Source: Syntrophaceae bacterium
GTDB taxonomy: Bacteria; Desulfobacterota; Syntrophia; Syntrophales; UBA2192
Direction: 5' to 3'
Assembly: GCA_013177795.1 (NCBI GenBank)
Contig: JABLXY010000004.1
Span: 358,001-422,000, forward strand
Length of the DNA stretch: 64,000 bases
This document shows, piece after piece, positions 62,118 through 64,000 of this stretch. A program made the translations under genes and the position numbers. Within the stretch, counting starts at the first letter, position 1; every line of letters starts with the position of its first letter. The notes beneath the pieces were generated by a model, which searched no databases, had not been told where the DNA came from, and was given only the letters and a program-made list of their open reading frames with translations.

Positions 62118-64000
62118 CTAGGGCCTCACCGGCTCCGAGGCCGGCTCGTCGCCCGAGGGGGGCGAGTACTCCCTGGGCGCCGTGCCCTCCAGGAAGCTCT
62201 CGAAGACGGAATCCTTCGTCCACGGGCCGGCCAGCAGGCCCGTCCTGGGGTCGATGCGGGCGAAGACGACCCCCTCGGGCGCAGTGAAGACCTCCACGGG
62301 CACTCCCTTCAGGGCCTGCTCCATGAAGTAGAGCCAGATGGGCGCCGCGGCCCGGCCGCCGACGCCGGATCGCCCCATCGTCTTTTCCGCGTCGAAGCCG
62401 ACCCAGACCCCGGCCACGAGCGACGGGGTGTAGCCGATGAACCAGGCGTCGACGTAGTCGTCCGTCGTTCCCGTCTTGCCGGCCACGGGCCTCCCGATGG
62501 CCTTGACCCGTTCGCCCGTACCCTCCTGGACCACGTTCTGCAGCACCGACGTCGTGAGGAACGCCACGCGGGGGTCGATAGCCTGCTCCACCTGGGGGGC
62601 ATGCTCCTCGAGGACGTGGCCGTTGCGGTCCACGATCTTCCGGATGAAGTAGGGCTCCACGCGCCTGCCGCCGTTGGCCAGCACCCCGTAGCCGCGGACC
62701 ATCTCCTGCAGCGTCACCGTCGAGGTCCCGAGGGCCAGAGTGAGATCCCGGGTGAGCGGGGACTTGATCCCCATGTTGTGGGCGTAGTCGATGACGTAGG
62801 CGAGTCCCAGTTCCTGGAGCAGCTTCACGGTCACCACGTTGCGCGAGAAGGTCAGCGCCGTCCGGAGCGTCGTGGGCCCGAAGAACTTGTGCTCGAAATT
62901 CTGGGGTTTCCATTCCCCGCGGACGGGGTCGTTGAAGATGATGGGCGCATCGAGGATGACCGTCGCCGGCGTCATCCCCTTGTCGAAGGCGGCCGTGTAG
63001 ACGAAGGGCTTGAACGACGACCCGGGGCGGCGCCGGGCCTGGGTGGCCCGGTTGAACTCGCTCTTCTTGTAGTCCCGTCCCCCCACCATGGCCTTGATCT
63101 CGCCCGTCCGGGCGTCCATGCAAAGCAAGGCCCCCTGGAGCTCGCCCGGCGTGAACTTCTCCCGTGTCTCCATCTCCCGGAGGCCCCGCTCGACGGCCTC
63201 GTTGGCCGCTTTCTGCAGATCCACGCTGAGTGTCGTGTGGACCTCGAGCCCCTCGCGGTACAGGGCATCGGAGCCGTACTTCTCCAGGATGTAGCGGCGC
63301 ACGTTCTCCGTGAAGTAGGGGGCGATCTTCTCCCGGGGCTTCGACGAGATGAGCTTCAAGGGCTCCCTCATCGCCAGGTCCCTTGCCGCCGGGGTGATGT
63401 AGCCGTCCTCCTGCATCCGGGTGAGCACGTAGGCCTGGCGCTGGCGTGCCCTCTCCATGTTCACGTAGGGCGAGAACCGGCTGGGCGCCTTCGGCAGGCC
63501 AGCCAGAAGGGCCGCCTCGGGCAGGGTGAGGTCGCGCGCGGACTTCCCGAAGTAGCTCTGCGAGGCCGCCTCGATCCCGTAGGCCCCATGGCCGAGGTAG
63601 ATGTGGTTGAGGTAGAGCTCGAGGATCTCCTCCTTCTTGAGGTAACGGTCGATCTTGTACGCGAGGATCGCCTCCCGGATCTTGCGCGTGAAGGTCCGCT
63701 CCGGCGAGAGATAGAGCGACCGGGCGACCTGCTGGGTGATGGTGCTGCCGCCCTGGACGATCTCGCCGGCGAGCATGTTCTTGACGAAGGCCCGCAGGAT
63801 GCCGATCAGGTCGAGTCCCTCGTGCTGGAAGAAACGCGCGTCCTCGCCGGCCACGAAGGCCTTGATGACCACGTCGGGGACCTCGGCGATGGGGATGACC
63901 CGCCGGTCCTCGGCATAGAAGGAGTCGATGAGCTCGCCCCTGTCCGAGTAGATCCGGGTCGTGGTGCTCGGGCGGTAGTCTTTCAGAGTGTCCACGCTCG
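62118..64000 (-). CDS. mrcA: Penicillin-binding protein 1A, 5' end outside window
   Basis: Bifunctional peptidoglycan synthase, at least 627 codons visible and truncated at its N-terminus by the window edge. Glycosyltransferase domain: EDARFFQHEGLDLIG and GGSTITQQVARSLYL. Transpeptidase domain: SxxK in RPGSSFKPFVY, SxN in TFSRNVVTVK, and KTG in AGKTGTTDDYVD. The membrane anchor would lie beyond 64000. The apparent GTG at 63995 is not a likely start because homologues extend upstream. Confidence 0.95.
   Translation of the reverse strand, partial: SVDTLKDYRPSTTTRIYSDRGELIDSFYAEDRRVIPIAEVPDVVIKAFVAGEDARFFQHEGLDLIGILRAFVKNMLAGEIVQGGSTITQQVARSLYLSPERTFTRKIREAILAYKIDRYLKKEEILELYLNHIYLGHGAYGIEAASQSYFGKSARDLTLPEAALLAGLPKAPSRFSPYVNMERARQRQAYVLTRMQEDGYITPAARDLAMREPLKLISSKPREKIAPYFTENVRRYILEKYGSDALYREGLEVHTTLSVDLQKAANEAVERGLREMETREKFTPGELQGALLCMDARTGEIKAMVGGRDYKKSEFNRATQARRRPGSSFKPFVYTAAFDKGMTPATVILDAPIIFNDPVRGEWKPQNFEHKFFGPTTLRTALTFSRNVVTVKLLQELGLAYVIDYAHNMGIKSPLTRDLTLALGTSTVTLQEMVRGYGVLANGGRRVEPYFIRKIVDRNGHVLEEHAPQVEQAIDPRVAFLTTSVLQNVVQEGTGERVKAIGRPVAGKTGTTDDYVDAWFIGYTPSLVAGVWVGFDAEKTMGRSGVGGRAAAPIWLYFMEQALKGVPVEVFTAPEGVVFARIDPRTGLLAGPWTKDSVFESFLEGTAPREYSPPSGDEPASEPVRP

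Overview
The window is a 64 kb piece of a GC-rich (roughly 65%), Gram-negative, largely anaerobic chromosome. The gene content points to a deltaproteobacterial (Desulfobacterota, Syntrophales-like) lineage. The evidence is a two-subunit 2-oxoacid:ferredoxin oxidoreductase, many [4Fe-4S] proteins of the DUF362 and polyferredoxin types, a class II (B12-dependent) ribonucleotide reductase, an MCE/Mla-type outer-membrane lipid system, multiheme cytochrome c and several genes with an in-frame UGA at a conserved cysteine position. The lineage is inferred from content; no rRNA is present.

Layout. 0-9.3 kb (minus, with two short plus genes): Gate-domain membrane protein and thioredoxin, YbaK, MutY, a DUF523/DUF1722 protein with UGA at its first conserved Cys, cupin and PNPOx proteins, a cysteine-dioxygenase-like and QueG-like pair, and a PEP-synthase-like operon. 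9.5-17.1 kb: MepK and LdtD-type peptidoglycan enzymes meeting tail to tail at a shared terminator, two different photolyases in one overlapping operon with a nitroreductase, and a NUDIX/hydrolase fusion. 17.2-31 kb: ferredoxin-linked metabolism (oxidoreductase alpha/beta, dicluster protein, three DUF362 proteins, polyferredoxin), a MerP-like selenoprotein and a response-regulator/GGDEF protein. 31-38.8 kb: DUF2600 terpene-synthase-like gene, Sec-peroxiredoxin/PanE/isochorismatase operon, C_GCAxxG_C_C protein, NrdJ, GAPDH and a GAF protein. 39-46 kb: MCE lipid-transport operon, Do-type protease, lytic transglycosylase. 46-55 kb: MFS/spermidine-synthase fusion, sterol-desaturase-like protein, HisF, exported MsrAB, a rhodanese-octaheme cytochrome with two UGA codons, a methyltransferase and a hydrolase. 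55.05-56.34 kb: an insertion sequence with an 8-bp target duplication inside a dispersed repeat. 56.4-62.1 kb: complete ilvBNCD operon with consensus promoter, Val/Ile-rich leader peptide and attenuator. 62.1-64 kb: PBP1A, cut by the window edge.

The most notable theme is selenocysteine. Four genes (DUF523/TudS-like, MerP-like, peroxiredoxin, rhodanese-octaheme cytochrome) are each interrupted only by UGA, exactly where the family has a redox or metal-binding cysteine. In each, the frame continues with a conserved sequence and a hairpin lies 20-27 nt after the UGA. The rhodanese-cytochrome fusion has a U-x-U motif in its rhodanese loop. A standard gene caller would split or truncate all four.
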